A stretch of DNA of 64,000 nucleotides from Virgibacillus proomii (GCF_900162615.1 NZ_FUFN01000009.1:532453-596452), one strand, 5' to 3'; positions 18,436 through 27,024 are shown, numbered from the stretch's first letter. Made by a program: numbers and translations. The notes: a model not told the origin generated them from the sequence alone.

Positions 18436-18455
18436 TGGTCATGTTGACATAACCA
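18436..18455. promoter_or_regulatory. Operator candidate for the GntR/HutC regulator, upstream of agaS
   Basis: A 20-bp inverted repeat TGGTCATGTTGACATAACCA with one mismatch. It shares the TGGTTAT...ACCA half-sites with a second palindrome in front of the regulator gene. It lies about 20-40 bases before the agaS start, between the regulator's terminator and agaS. Confidence 0.65.
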
Positions 18456-18470
18456 GTTAGTCTGTGGAAA

Positions 18471-18503
18471 AGCTCTATTGCTTTTTGTTTGCCCAATAGA
18501 GCT
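18471..18503 (-). terminator. Terminator after the GntR-type regulator gene
   Basis: AGCTCTATTG pairs with CAATAGAGCT, followed on the minus strand by TTTTCC. It lies immediately past the regulator stop codon, so agaS needs its own promoter. Confidence 0.75.
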
Positions 18504-18506
18504 GTT

Positions 18507-19223
18507 TTACGTTAATTCAACTGTATAATCAAATTTATCTCCTCTGGCTACGCTTACCGTATATTCAATTAATTGGTCTTGGTGAAATGCAAATCGTTTA
18601 ATAAGCATTGCCGGCTGCTGTACGGTTGCGTTTAAATAATCGGCTTCTGCGTCACGTAAATGAGTTGCTGAAAACTTCTCAACAGCTCTTGTTACAGTAA
18701 TTTGATAATCTTGATAAAAGACATCGTACATCGGTTTTTCCATTAGCTGTAATTTAGTCAGCTTAGGAAATATTCTCTTTGGTAAATACGATGTTTCATA
18801 CATGAGCGGTTCGTTATCTGCTAATCGTAACCGTACAACTTGAAATACTTCATCAAGTGGTTGTAAATTCATCTTTTCTGCCAACCGCTTTTCAACCGCA
18901 ATTTCTTCAAACGATATTACTTGTGTCATTGGAGTTTTCCCCAATTTTTTCATTTCCTCTGTAAAACTATATAATTTGACTAAATTTTGCTCAAATGTTG
19001 CCGCTGCAACAAAGGTACCTTTACCATGTAATTTATAAATATAACCTTCTCTTTCTAACTCTTGAAGCGCCTGTCTAACAGTTATTCGACTAAGATTATA
19101 CATACTGCAAAGTTCACGTTCAGATGGCAACTTTTGATGCTCTGTATATGTTTTATTTTCTATTTTTTGAATGATTTCTTCCATTAATTGTAAATATAAG
19201 GGCACCTTACTATTTTTATCCAA
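18507..19223 (-). CDS. GntR/HutC-family transcriptional regulator of the amino-sugar operon
   Basis: 238 residues: an N-terminal winged helix (LPSERELCSMYNLSRITVRQ at about 28-47, then LEREGYIYKLHGKGTFVA) and a C-terminal UTRA ligand domain, as in NagR/YvoA and AgaR2-type regulators. It probably represses the aga genes until an amino-sugar phosphate binds. Two matching palindromes flank it: TGGTTATAACCA at 19250-19261 in its own promoter and the 20-bp site before agaS. Start at 19223 is preceded by AGGAGGAAGG. Ligand and repression are inferred from the family and position. Confidence 0.9.
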   Translation of the reverse strand: MDKNSKVPLYLQLMEEIIQKIENKTYTEHQKLPSERELCSMYNLSRITVRQALQELEREGYIYKLHGKGTFVAAATFEQNLVKLYSFTEEMKKLGKTPMTQVISFEEIAVEKRLAEKMNLQPLDEVFQVVRLRLADNEPLMYETSYLPKRIFPKLTKLQLMEKPMYDVFYQDYQITVTRAVEKFSATHLRDAEADYLNATVQQPAMLIKRFAFHQDQLIEYTVSVARGDKFDYTVELT

Positions 19224-19249
19224 GCCTTCCTCCTACCTCTCTTACTAAG

Positions 19250-19261
19250 TGGTTATAACCA
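19250..19261. promoter_or_regulatory. Operator candidate in the regulator's own promoter
   Basis: A perfect 12-bp palindrome TGGTTATAACCA about 27 bases upstream of the regulator start codon, with half-sites like those of the 18436-18455 site. It suggests autoregulation. Confidence 0.65.
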
Positions 19262-19351
19262 GTTGTCTTTAGTATAGAACATTTAGCTTCATATGTAAAG
19301 GGGTTACATTACTTCATTTTGAAAAATTTATTAAAACGATAACGGACAATC

Positions 19352-20053
19352 ATGTTTCGTCCTAGACTTACTTTTTATCGAATTTTAAATATGACTCCCG
19401 CCTCTTGGTTTCCATTACAATTACAAGTTAAACTTTCGCAAAGTTTAAAACAAGGAGATTACGTTGTTGCTAATGAAACATTAAAAGAAATTTTAAACCA
19501 TACTACTTCTATTCAAACTTCTATCTATATGACCAAAGCTATGGCATATGATCTTATTAATTCTATCTTAAAAGTCATTGCAGAACAAAATTTACTATAT
19601 GATGTTGCTTATATTAAACAGCTTTTCAAGTTTCAAACGATAGATGAATTGTATAATACTCTTGATAAAATTGCTGTTTATATTTGCAAGGAAATGAATC
19701 AAAAGAAGCGCAATAAAAATAATCATCTCTGTCATAAGTTGATGAAGTACTTGCAAAAGGAATTTACTAATCCTGAGCTAAGCTTGGAAAAACTAGCGGA
19801 TTATTTTAACTTATCTGTTCCCTATGCTAGTCGCTTTATTAAAGAACAAACAGGATATACCTTTACACAAATTATCTGGGAAATGAGAATGAAAGAATGC
19901 AAACGACTTCTATTAGATACTTCCATTCCTATCAAAGATATCGTTGCCCAGATTGGCTATTATGATGTGGCTAATTTTACTAGAAAGTTTAAAAAATCAG
20001 TAGGTGTTACTCCAGGTCAATACCGAAAACATCGAATCGATACCGCCCTTTAG
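19352..20053 (+). CDS. AraC-family regulator, probably an N-terminally truncated remnant
   Basis: 233 residues. The C-terminal 100 residues form a complete AraC double helix-turn-helix (LSLEKLADYFNLSVPYASRF and IPIKDIVAQIGYYDVANFTR, ending GVTPGQYRKHR). The preceding part looks like the linker seen in large membrane-bound AraC sensors of 700-plus residues, whose sensor half is missing here. A stop codon lies four codons before the ATG and no good ribosome binding site is visible, so it may not be expressed. It faces away from the aga regulator and is followed by the repeat that carries the IS element. Confidence 0.6.
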   Translation: MFRPRLTFYRILNMTPASWFPLQLQVKLSQSLKQGDYVVANETLKEILNHTTSIQTSIYMTKAMAYDLINSILKVIAEQNLLYDVAYIKQLFKFQTIDELYNTLDKIAVYICKEMNQKKRNKNNHLCHKLMKYLQKEFTNPELSLEKLADYFNLSVPYASRFIKEQTGYTFTQIIWEMRMKECKRLLLDTSIPIKDIVAQIGYYDVANFTRKFKKSVGVTPGQYRKHRIDTAL

Positions 20054-20107
20054 TATCTTACCTTTAACATCAGAAAATTTTTGATTAGACATGAAATGAA
20101 CCGAAGC

Positions 20108-20154
20108 TGGGACATAAGCAAATACGAAATAGCAAAACCGAACAATTCATTTAT
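20108..20154 (+). repeat. Hairpin repeat family 2, copy 1, left half (interrupted by the IS)
   Basis: GGGACATAAGCAAATAC... to AACCGAACAATTCATTTAT. An uninterrupted copy, in reverse orientation, lies at 60,637-60,698 and shows that the matching right half (ATTGTTCGGTTT) is now at 21,627-21,640 beyond the IS. Confidence 0.75.
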
Positions 20155-20182
20155 GTGATTACCCCCAAAAGTTAGAGTTTTA

Positions 20183-20995
20183 TTATACAGTTGATTGGCT
20201 GGATTGCGTTCGATACTCGACTGGGCTCAGCCCGGCCAATTTTTCTTTTATTCGTTCATGATTATACCAATAGATATATTCTTCAATCCGACTTTTTAAT
20301 TCTTCATAGCTTACTAATTTTTCTCCATAATACATTTCTTGTTTTAAAATGCCAAAAAAATTCTCCATGGAAGCATTATCCGCACAGGTTGCTTTTCTAG
20401 ACATGCTTTGGAATACTTTATTCTCTTTTAATGTTCTCACCCATTGGTTGTGCTGGTAATGAAAGCCTTGGTCAGAATGGATGGTGGTGCGATAGGTTGC
20501 ATGATTCTTTATTATCTCTATCGTTTCTTTTAAAGGTTCTATGACAAGATCTAACGTTGGACGTTCCTTGATTTTATACGCAATAATTTCTCCGTTATAA
20601 AGGTCAAGAATCGGATTTAAATATAACTTCTCTTCACTTAGACATTTGAATTCTGTAATATCGGTTACTAATTTTTGAAGAGGAATTGGCGTGTTAAAAC
20701 GGCGAGACAATCGGTTTTTCGCCACTTTTCCAACGTTTCCCTTATAGGAATTGTATTTACGGGATTTTCGCATAAATTTCACACATTTCAATCCCAATTC
20801 GCACATAATGCGATATACTTTTTTATGGTTGATAACGTATCCTAATTTATTTAGTTCTCTAGTAATACGTTTATAGCCATAACGTTCATGGAACTTTTTA
20901 AATAAATCTATAATGATTTTTTTTAGTACTTTGTCTGAATCTTCTCTGCCAAAATTTTTCACATGATAGTGATAGGTTGCTTCAGGTATGCCCAC
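20183..20995 (-). CDS. IS3-family transposase OrfB (DDE integrase core)
   Basis: 270 residues from the ATG at 20995, but the frame is open back to the end of orfA, and the family normally makes OrfAB by a -1 frameshift. Catalytic residues: Asp in VTDITEF, Asp in IHSDQGFHY, Glu in SMENFFGILKQE, the classical DDE order of the rve domain. The N-terminal HTH_21 part (HERYGYKRITRELNKLGY) and the C-terminal YNHERIKEKLAGLSPVEYR are complete. It looks intact. Confidence 0.92.
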   Translation of the reverse strand: MGIPEATYHYHVKNFGREDSDKVLKKIIIDLFKKFHERYGYKRITRELNKLGYVINHKKVYRIMCELGLKCVKFMRKSRKYNSYKGNVGKVAKNRLSRRFNTPIPLQKLVTDITEFKCLSEEKLYLNPILDLYNGEIIAYKIKERPTLDLVIEPLKETIEIIKNHATYRTTIHSDQGFHYQHNQWVRTLKENKVFQSMSRKATCADNASMENFFGILKQEMYYGEKLVSYEELKSRIEEYIYWYNHERIKEKLAGLSPVEYRTQSSQSTV

Positions 20996-21045
20996 AGCAA
21001 GGAGAATATCTTTTAATCGGAATCCTTCTTCTTTAAGTCCAAATG

Positions 21046-21570
21046 CTACCTTTGCCTGTGCTTTTCGTGGAAGGCATTTGGATTCTCCCGAAAAGCTCGT
21101 AGCTTTTTTAGGTACGCATTTTCTAGCCTTAATAGTTCATTCTCTCGTTCTAATATTTCTTCACGTGTTAACTTTTTTTCTTCCTTTTTCTTCCGTTTAT
21201 TGGGTTTCTTAGACATAGAAGACTCCCCCTTTGGTTTCAGGCCTTCTACTCCTTGTTCCTTAAATTCTTTCATCCAGCGTCTAATTAAGGAAGGGTTGTT
21301 CAATTTAAATTGAACAGCAGTTTCTAAAAAAGTAGCACCTGTCTTTAACACAAATTGTATCGTATTTAATTTAAATTGAACAGGATAAAACTTCCTAGCT
21401 TTTTTTCTTTTTAACCCATCCATTCCCTGAGACTTATAGACTTTCACCCATTCAAATATTGGTGTTGCGCTACCCATATTATATTTTTTTGCTAATAATT
21501 TATATCCTAGGTTGCCATATAAATACTCGGTGACAAGATTTATTTTAAATTCTTCACTATATTTAGCCAT
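21046..21570 (-). CDS. IS3-family transposase OrfA (helix-turn-helix)
   Basis: 174 residues. Two helix-turn-helix units typical of IS150 OrfA: YSEEFKINLVTEYLYGNLGY and the second LKTGATFLETAVQFKLNNPS block, each ending with a WxxxYKxQGxxGL-like segment. The last part is a leucine-zipper-like helix. At its end (GAAAAG before the TAG) the reading can slip back one base into orfB, giving the fused transposase. The ATG has a GGGGGTG ribosome binding site inside the IS end. Confidence 0.9.
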   Translation of the reverse strand: MAKYSEEFKINLVTEYLYGNLGYKLLAKKYNMGSATPIFEWVKVYKSQGMDGLKRKKARKFYPVQFKLNTIQFVLKTGATFLETAVQFKLNNPSLIRRWMKEFKEQGVEGLKPKGESSMSKKPNKRKKKEEKKLTREEILERENELLRLENAYLKKLRAFRENPNAFHEKHRQR

Positions 21571-21626
21571 AAAAACACCCCCGAAAATTAGATTTCTACT
21601 CTAACTTTGGGGGGTCGGTACCTTAT

Positions 21627-21640
21627 TATTGTTCGGTTTG
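21627..21640 (+). repeat. Hairpin repeat family 2, copy 1, right half
   Basis: TATTGTTCGGTTTG completes the stem begun at 20108-20154 on the other side of the IS element. Confidence 0.65.
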
Positions 21641-21650
21641 TTTGCGTTTA

Positions 21651-21743
21651 GAAAAACTTGGCTTGTCGCCAAGTCTTTAGCGAACGCCATAGTTTTTCTT
21701 ATACTATAAACCATAAAATTTTATACTTTACTATAGTACTAGG
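21651..21743 (+). repeat. Dispersed repeat family 1, copy 1
   Basis: GAAAAACTTGGCTTGTCGCC onward: a hairpin CTTGGC/GCCAAG, then CTTATACTATAAACCATAAA and a closing CTATAGTA. Close relatives lie at 25,586, 38,822, 41,917 (partial) and 60,419 (inverted). No coding potential. Confidence 0.75.
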
Positions 21744-21798
21744 ACAATTTTTTGTTCGTTTTTTAATCCATGTTTTCGTTTTATCCCAGCCCGTTTTT

Positions 21799-22173
21799 TT
21801 ATTGAACAGTTAATGTTGATTTCATATCGGCATGACCTTCTCCACACGGTACATTACAATAAATTGTATATTCTCCTGGTTCATTAGGTGTAAAAGTTAC
21901 TTTTCCATTTCCTTGAATGTTAACATCAAACTCATTAATCCCAATCCCATGCTGTCCTTCTTCATTAGTTAGCGATATTGTAATTTCTTCACCAGCATTC
22001 ACAACATACTCAGGCTTATCAAATGTAAAGTTTGTAGCAGTCATATCGATTTGGTTCGTTGCATTACTCTCCGTAGCATCCGTTCCGTTAGCTTGCTCAG
22101 AATCATCTTCACCACCACAAGCAGCAAGAAAGAAAAGAAACAATAAAACAGCTGATAGTAAAACTTTTTTCAA
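21799..22173 (-). CDS. CuA-type cupredoxin lipoprotein (cytochrome oxidase subunit II-like)
   Basis: About 124 residues, starting at a TTG (22173) that has AAAGGGG upstream; the frame opens six codons earlier at another TTG that overlaps the ribosome binding site. The signal peptide ends in a lipobox LAAC, so it should be anchored outside the membrane. The fold is a cupredoxin, and the ligand set of a CuA centre is visible: a His in EEGQHGIGI and the loop CNVPCGEGHADM with two Cys, His and Met. Unlike a real oxidase subunit II it lacks membrane helices and stands alone, so it could be an electron shuttle or a copper carrier. The linker after the lipobox is rich in Asp, Asn and Thr. Confidence 0.85.
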   Translation of the reverse strand: MKKVLLSAVLLFLFFLAACGGEDDSEQANGTDATESNATNQIDMTATNFTFDKPEYVVNAGEEITISLTNEEGQHGIGINEFDVNIQGNGKVTFTPNEPGEYTIYCNVPCGEGHADMKSTLTVQ

Positions 22174-22630
22174 AGCCAAATCCCCTTTCAATTATTTTTC
22201 AAATTGAATCATAATCCATAACTGTCCATTTTTTATCAAGGTTACAGGACAAATTTTTGAACATAGAGAAAAATATTCTATATACTGTTATTTTTCTACA
22301 TATATCTAAGTGCTACAAATTAGAGCCTGTTTCGTTCGATACCATGAATAGTTCATGTTGGTCCAATTGCCAAACATGAGATACATAAAAAAACTAATCC
22401 TCTAATAATTGAATCAAGTTACCAACTATCGCTATATTCGAAAGTAGCTAACTTTCTTATATTATTTATCTCATCAGAAGGTTCCCGTTTGTAAGCTGCT
22501 GCTAACTGAGCTATTGTCCTTCTATTAGTAGAGGTTACGAAAGAGTTCCGCTCATAGAAATCTCCACTTGCAGAGGCAATAATATATTAAGGGGGTTGAC
22601 CTCATCATCCAAGGGTAAAAAAGCCAAGGA
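22174..22630. other. Intergenic region, nothing recognised
   Basis: About 450 AT-rich bases between the lipoprotein gene and the methyltransferase gene, both on the minus strand. I see no gene, no repeat shared with other parts of the window and no clear terminator. Confidence 0.4.
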
Positions 22631-23248
22631 CTAAAGTTCGTTTTTATTCGGTGAGAGGACTAGCTTTCTTAAGATAGATGATAGAAAAAATTCTTGTTTT
22701 ACTATTTTCATATTGGAAGAATGGATATTGTCTATTGTTCTCCGATTAATATTAGCACCAATAAAATACAGACCAATTGGATTAAGAATATCCATAAACT
22801 TTCCGATGATTTGGTTTTCGCTTCGCATATGCTCAAGCATGATAATCTTTCCGTTTGATTTCGTAACACGTCGAATCTCTTTAAGTCCTTGAACAGGATC
22901 TGGAACAGAGCAGAAGACACATGTAGAAATAACCGTATCAAATGTATTATCGGGAAATTCCAAGTTTTGAATATCCATTTCGAGTAATTGAATATCTACA
23001 GGAAGTCGATTTGCTTTTTCCCTTGCTCTTTTAAGCATGTTCGGGCTAAAATCTATCCCCGTCACTTGAACTTCTTTAGAATAGTACTTTAAATTAGTTC
23101 CTGTACCTACACCAACTTCTAGTACACTTCCATCTGCTTGTTGAATCAATTCCTTTCGCCACTCTTCTTTCATGATATGCTCCATTAAATCAAAAACACC
23201 TGATATACGATTGTATCTTTTTTTAATCGTTTCTGTTTGTTTATTCAT
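22631..23248 (-). CDS. Class I SAM-dependent methyltransferase (phospholipid methyltransferase-like)
   Basis: 205 residues. The N-terminal RYNRISGVFDLMEHIM resembles UbiE/PmtA-type enzymes; motif I is VLEVGVGTGTNLKYY (about 43-57), followed by VTGIDFSPNMLKRA, NTFDTVISTCVFCSV and VTKSNGKIIMLEHMRS. The ICxFCSV-like stretch and LEHMRS occur in small bacterial methyltransferases acting on lipids or small molecules; the substrate is not known. An AAAGGAAG ribosome binding site precedes the ATG. A small unidentified gene fragment lies directly upstream. Confidence 0.88.
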   Translation of the reverse strand: MNKQTETIKKRYNRISGVFDLMEHIMKEEWRKELIQQADGSVLEVGVGTGTNLKYYSKEVQVTGIDFSPNMLKRAREKANRLPVDIQLLEMDIQNLEFPDNTFDTVISTCVFCSVPDPVQGLKEIRRVTKSNGKIIMLEHMRSENQIIGKFMDILNPIGLYFIGANINRRTIDNIHSSNMKIVKQEFFLSSILRKLVLSPNKNEL

Positions 23249-23261
23249 CTTGAACTTCCTT

Positions 23262-23414
23262 TCAAATTGCTATTAGAGTCTGTTCAAAAAAGTTCGTTAC
23301 AATGGATGCGACTTGTTTTGTTGGTGTCCATGTATGTAATTGTACATATTCTTCTCCCTGAAACAAAGGACGCATAGAGTCTAGGTCCTTTTTATCGTTC
23401 CTTCCACTGCTCAT
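23262..23414 (-). pseudogene. Short gene fragment upstream of the methyltransferase
   Basis: A 50-codon frame reading MSSGRNDKKDLDSMRPLFQG then EEYVQLHTWTPTKQVASIV and TNFFEQ, ending 13 bases before the methyltransferase start. The C-terminal composition looks like the tail of a larger enzyme (an alpha/beta hydrolase is possible), but I cannot identify it. No ribosome binding site is seen. Confidence 0.3.
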
Positions 23415-23655
23415 ACTATTAATGAATCTTGATTGTTTTGAATATTTATGAGCGTCATAGCAAGGCGAAGCTAAACAGCCCTAGAATAAAAATCAATTTT
23501 TAGATACTATTCCCTTACTGGTAAATCATACACATAACAGATGAAGAATTTATGTGGAAATTATGTGGATCTTATGAAAGAGCTTGTTTCTTTTTACATG
23601 AAGTATTTGATGTATTATTTATGATATACTCTTGTTATATTAGGAGGTGAATTAT

Positions 23656-24024
23656 ATGAAACAGAAAGAAAAAATATTAACGACACTTGAACAAATCAAC
23701 GATAAATTGGATGAGCAAGGCAGAAAATTAGATGAAGACAACTTAAAACTGGATGAGCACGGAAAAAGATTCGAGGAACAACAATCTATTCTAGTTGCCC
23801 TTCGTTCCGGACAGGAACATCTAAAAGCAGAAATTGATGGAATGCGTATGGACAATGCTAAAGAATTCGATCATATAAAAAAAGAGCTGAACAATGTAAA
23901 CTTGAATTTTTCAGTCCTCCGTGATGACGTTTGGGCAAATAAAAAAGTCTTCACCAAACAAAAATCATTTATTCCGCATTTTAACCTCTCTTTACGTACT
24001 CTTCACAGACAACAACCGCTCTAA
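23656..24024 (+). CDS. Small coiled-coil protein of unknown function
   Basis: 122 residues from the ATG at 23656, which has TAGGAGGTGA at ideal spacing; the GTG inside that site is not used. Residues 5-80 are a coiled coil with a repeated KLDEQGRKLDEDN / KLDEHGKRFEEQQ pattern, then EHLKAEIDGMRMDNAKEFDHIK. The end (VWANKKVFTKQKSFIPHF...) changes character, and a frameshift near 23945 is possible. It resembles short coiled-coil proteins in Bacillus phages and chromosomes; no function is known to me. Hairpin 24030-24080 (AAGAGCTTAC / GTAAGCTCT) follows. Confidence 0.6.
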   Translation: MKQKEKILTTLEQINDKLDEQGRKLDEDNLKLDEHGKRFEEQQSILVALRSGQEHLKAEIDGMRMDNAKEFDHIKKELNNVNLNFSVLRDDVWANKKVFTKQKSFIPHFNLSLRTLHRQQPL

Positions 24025-24040
24025 AAGCTTTTTTCAACAA

Positions 24041-24080
24041 AAGAGCTTACCAGAATATCGTTCTTTTCCAGTAAGCTCTA
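24041..24080 (+). terminator. Hairpin after the coiled-coil gene
   Basis: AGAGCTTACCAGAA pairs imperfectly with TTCCAGTAAGCTCT, followed by ATTATAATTTT. It ends the plus-strand gene and may also act on the convergent transporter gene. Confidence 0.55.
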
Positions 24081-24175
24081 TTATAATTTTCACAACACAC
24101 TATTCCGTCTTTTATAAATATTTTCTTTCAATTTTATTTCATGTATCCTTCAAGACAATCTACAATCTCTGCTCA

Positions 24176-25114
24176 CTAAGTTTGCATTTCTTTCCCTTGC
24201 ACTTTCTTTTTGTAATTCACAGAGATAATACCCATTGCTACCAAAACGAGTGCACTAATAATAAAGATCGTTAGTTTTTCCTCAGGAATAAAGACTGCTG
24301 ATAACACTGCGCCAGAAACAGGTGTTAAAAATTTATACATGCTAATTTCCCCAGCTTTGTTATATTTTAAAATAGAGTACCACAAAGCAAAAGCAGCTGC
24401 CGATAATACTGCTGAATAAATAAATAACCACCAACCCAAAGTCGTAAAAGTCATTGCATGATCACTCAGCTGAGGCACCCCTACGATTAACATTATTCCG
24501 GATCCAATAGTTAATTGCCATCCAGTGAGAGCAAATGGGTGGATACCAACTGCTAGTTCCTTTGCCATAATGGTACCGATAGCCCCTGTTAGTCCTGATA
24601 AAATCATGTACCCCTCACCGGTTAACTGGAAGCTGAGCTGTAGTTCCTGTCCCCAATTAGCCACAATAATTCCGGTAAATCCTGCTACTAAGCCAATTGC
24701 TTTGTTCCAATTCAAGCGGTCATTTGTATAGAAAAAATGCGCTAGTACAACGGTAAAAAACGTTCCACTAGATATTAAAATTGCTCCTTGCATACCGGAA
24801 ACATTGGCCAATCCATTATAAAAAAAGAAATATTGTAATCCTGTTTGGATGAACCCAAATATGGTAAGAAAAAACAGTTGTCGTTTTGTTACCATTAAGT
24901 ACTTTCGATTTACTATTAGTAAACCGACTAGGATCATGATTCCAGCTAGCAAAAATCTCATTCCTGCTAACACAATTTTAGCAATTGTATCATCTGCAGC
25001 CATTTGCAATTCCTCATAGCTCACTTTTAACACAGGAAATGCACTGCCCCATAAAATGGAGCAGAAAACAGCTATGCCTACGACAACCCATTTATTTTTT
25101 AAAACCTGATTCAC
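24176..25114 (-). CDS. DMT-superfamily (EamA) transporter
   Basis: 312 residues with ten predicted membrane helices arranged as two EamA repeats (about residues 8-150 and 165-300). The first helix FCSILWGSAFPVLK is characteristic. These proteins move metabolites such as amino acids out of the cell; the substrate cannot be told. The C-terminus is basic (NYKKKVQGKE). It is a single gene with intergenic DNA on both sides. Confidence 0.92.
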   Translation of the reverse strand: MNQVLKNKWVVVGIAVFCSILWGSAFPVLKVSYEELQMAADDTIAKIVLAGMRFLLAGIMILVGLLIVNRKYLMVTKRQLFFLTIFGFIQTGLQYFFFYNGLANVSGMQGAILISSGTFFTVVLAHFFYTNDRLNWNKAIGLVAGFTGIIVANWGQELQLSFQLTGEGYMILSGLTGAIGTIMAKELAVGIHPFALTGWQLTIGSGIMLIVGVPQLSDHAMTFTTLGWWLFIYSAVLSAAAFALWYSILKYNKAGEISMYKFLTPVSGAVLSAVFIPEEKLTIFIISALVLVAMGIISVNYKKKVQGKEMQT

Positions 25115-25585
25115 TTCATGTCATCTCCCATGCTGTGTTCTTCACTAATTGCTAGTTTAAACGAACGCTTTTTTGTTTCTAAGAACATACTTATACACTA
25201 AGGAGTATTCTATCATGTCTTAGTAAAATAATCATATACTAGAATTCAGACAGAGATGTATTTTACAAGAGAAATGCAATTGTAAATTGAGAATGTTGCA
25301 ACTTGACACAAAGTCTCTTTGAGCAGAAATATTAACGAAGAAGCCAACTATAAACAGAATTTAAAAAGGATAGCATGCTCATTTTTCCGTACATGTTACA
25401 ATGAGTTAAATATCTTGCAATACTCTCACTTAGTTAATGTATTACTTTTTCATGCTCGTGGATAAGAAAGAGTAAGGTCTGTACATGCACCTAAAGAACG
25501 CTTTCATATTGGCTGAACAATAGACGCCTTATGTAAGCTAGAGGAGGCGCGTTTCAGTTTCCATATGTAAAGATCGGTTACTATT
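25115..25585. other. Intergenic region, nothing recognised
   Basis: AT-rich, with no supported gene. It is followed by a family 1 repeat at 25,586-25,682. Confidence 0.35.
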
Positions 25586-25682
25586 ACAAAAACTTGGCTT
25601 GTCGCCACGTCTTTATGGTGAAAGCTATCCTTTTTCCTATACTATAGAGCCTAAAGTTTTATATTTTCCTATAGTATAAAAA
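25586..25682 (+). repeat. Dispersed repeat family 1, copy 2
   Basis: AAAAACTTGGCTTGTCGCCA, then a CCTATACTATAGAGCCTAAA block and a closing CTATAGTATAAA, in the same order as the other copies. It lies in the gap upstream of the NUDIX gene. Confidence 0.7.
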
Positions 25683-26001
25683 AGTTAATGGAGAGGATTT
25701 ACAAAGTTATCGTTATTGCAATACTTGTATTTCTTTATGGTAGGTTAATCGGAAAATTAATCTGCCATTCTTGCTTATCTGTTATGGATAGAGAAATCAT
25801 TCAGTGGGATTTTCTATGCCCCACTGATGACAAATTAATAGTGCACTGTTATACAATTATTTCCAGCACATAAACTGAAGTCTTCCAGTATCGGGCTAAC
25901 GAAACAAAATTCTTTATCTATAATTGCAAAAATTCGTTTAAGCATATGCTATAAAACACTCGGCTCTTATTAATTAATAGAAGCGTAGTTCAAATTACTC
26001 G

Positions 26002-26649
26002 TCACTGTTTTATTAGCTCGACAAAATGAGCAATTATCCTTGCAGTTAGTCCCCAAATCACCTTTCCTTTATAGTAATAAAATAATTCATCTGCTGCTCG
26101 CACACTCCATTCATATTTTTTCCCACCTTGAATATGTTCATATGGAAAATTAACTTCAGGAATGACTTTAAAATTCACCTTATATGCTTCAGGCTTTGTT
26201 TCTAGGAAAAATTGTAAAGGGACTGTGAATACCTCATCTACTTCTGCACGATTTGGTACAATTTTTTCTGGATGATGAAGCACTCCAACAAATGGAAATA
26301 TGATTCTTCCAAAATCAGATACAATATAATCTAGTGGAACAACATCACTTATATTCGTAATATCTACACCTATTTCCTCTGATGTTTCCCGTAACGCACA
26401 ATGCAGTTCACTTTCGTCATCTTTTTCTACTCTCCCGCCCGGAAAACAAATATCGCCAGGCTGATTGCGCATTTTTAATGAGCGTACTTCGAATAACAAG
26501 TGCGTTTCATTTTTAATTTCTACCATAGGAATAAATATACCAAATTCTCGAAAGTGTTCACGTCCTAAAATAGTTGGCTTACGATCCCTTAATTTTGCTA
26601 TTACCTTAGTCGCATTCACCTTATCACCTCCGACGACATAACCAGCCAC
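26002..26649 (-). CDS. NUDIX hydrolase, NudL/YeaB-type CoA pyrophosphatase
   Basis: 215 residues. The NUDIX box is complete and has the spacing of the CoA-pyrophosphatase subgroup: FPGGRVEKDD...ALRETSEEIGV at about residues 85-115. This subgroup hydrolyses CoA or oxidised CoA to acyl-phosphopantetheine and 3',5'-ADP. The upstream LLFEVRSLKMRNQPGDICFP replaces the usual LLTxRS...HxGxxxFP block. The frame starts at ATG 26649; the residues before KVNATKVIAKLRD are not conserved, and a GTG at 26634 preceded by GGAGG is a likely alternative. Confidence 0.85.
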   Translation of the reverse strand: MAGYVVGGDKVNATKVIAKLRDRKPTILGREHFREFGIFIPMVEIKNETHLLFEVRSLKMRNQPGDICFPGGRVEKDDESELHCALRETSEEIGVDITNISDVVPLDYIVSDFGRIIFPFVGVLHHPEKIVPNRAEVDEVFTVPLQFFLETKPEAYKVNFKVIPEVNFPYEHIQGGKKYEWSVRAADELFYYYKGKVIWGLTARIIAHFVELIKQ

Positions 26650-26732
26650 AATCTATTATATCGTTGTCATCTCCAATTGAACAATATTCACATATTAAAT
26701 CCATTTATGCCTATTATATATAGAACTGTTTA

Positions 26733-26836
26733 ATAAAGTGAATCTTCAATCCGTGTTTTTTCTTTTATCCTCCACTTATCCTCCTAGTGTTCATCTCGTA
26801 GTGTTGAAGTGGAGATCTTAACTACCAGTTACATGC
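26733..26836 (+). repeat. Dispersed repeat family 3, copy 1
   Basis: Starts ATAAAGTGAATCTTCA and ends CAGTTACATGC, about 104 bp. The central part contains TAGTGTTCATCTCGTAGTG and GAAGTGGAGATCTTAAC, also seen in copy 2. Confidence 0.65.
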
Positions 26837-27024
26837 AGGAGAAAATTATTAAGCAAGCTGTCGATATTTCCCGGGAAATGAATAAGACTTTTGACAAATA
26901 TCGCCCAAGTGACTTAAGTTAAAGGAAATGGAATATTAATTTATTACTTATCTTTATTTAAAGAAGGACAATGATGAAGTAAACCTCCAGTTAGTGAAGC
27001 TCTTTTCTTCCACTAAATCAATTG

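Larger units (their letters stand above)
20155..21622 (-). mobile_element. IS3-family (IS150-like) insertion sequence
   Basis: About 1.47 kb. Near-terminal inverted repeats ACCCCCAAAAGTTAGAGT (20161 onward) and its mirror ending at 21615 (ACCCCCCAAAGTTAGAGT) differ by little. It carries overlapping orfA and orfB on the minus strand. The element splits a hairpin repeat, and TTAT occurs on both sides (20151-20154 and 21623-21626), which would be a 4-bp target duplication; removing the element and one TTAT restores the hairpin seen intact elsewhere in the window. The exact ends within a few bases are inferred from this. Confidence 0.85.

Noticed and set aside
25688..25873. 61-codon plus-strand frame with a hydrophobic start
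   Set aside because: It begins right after a family 1 repeat, has no ribosome binding site and resembles nothing known to me.
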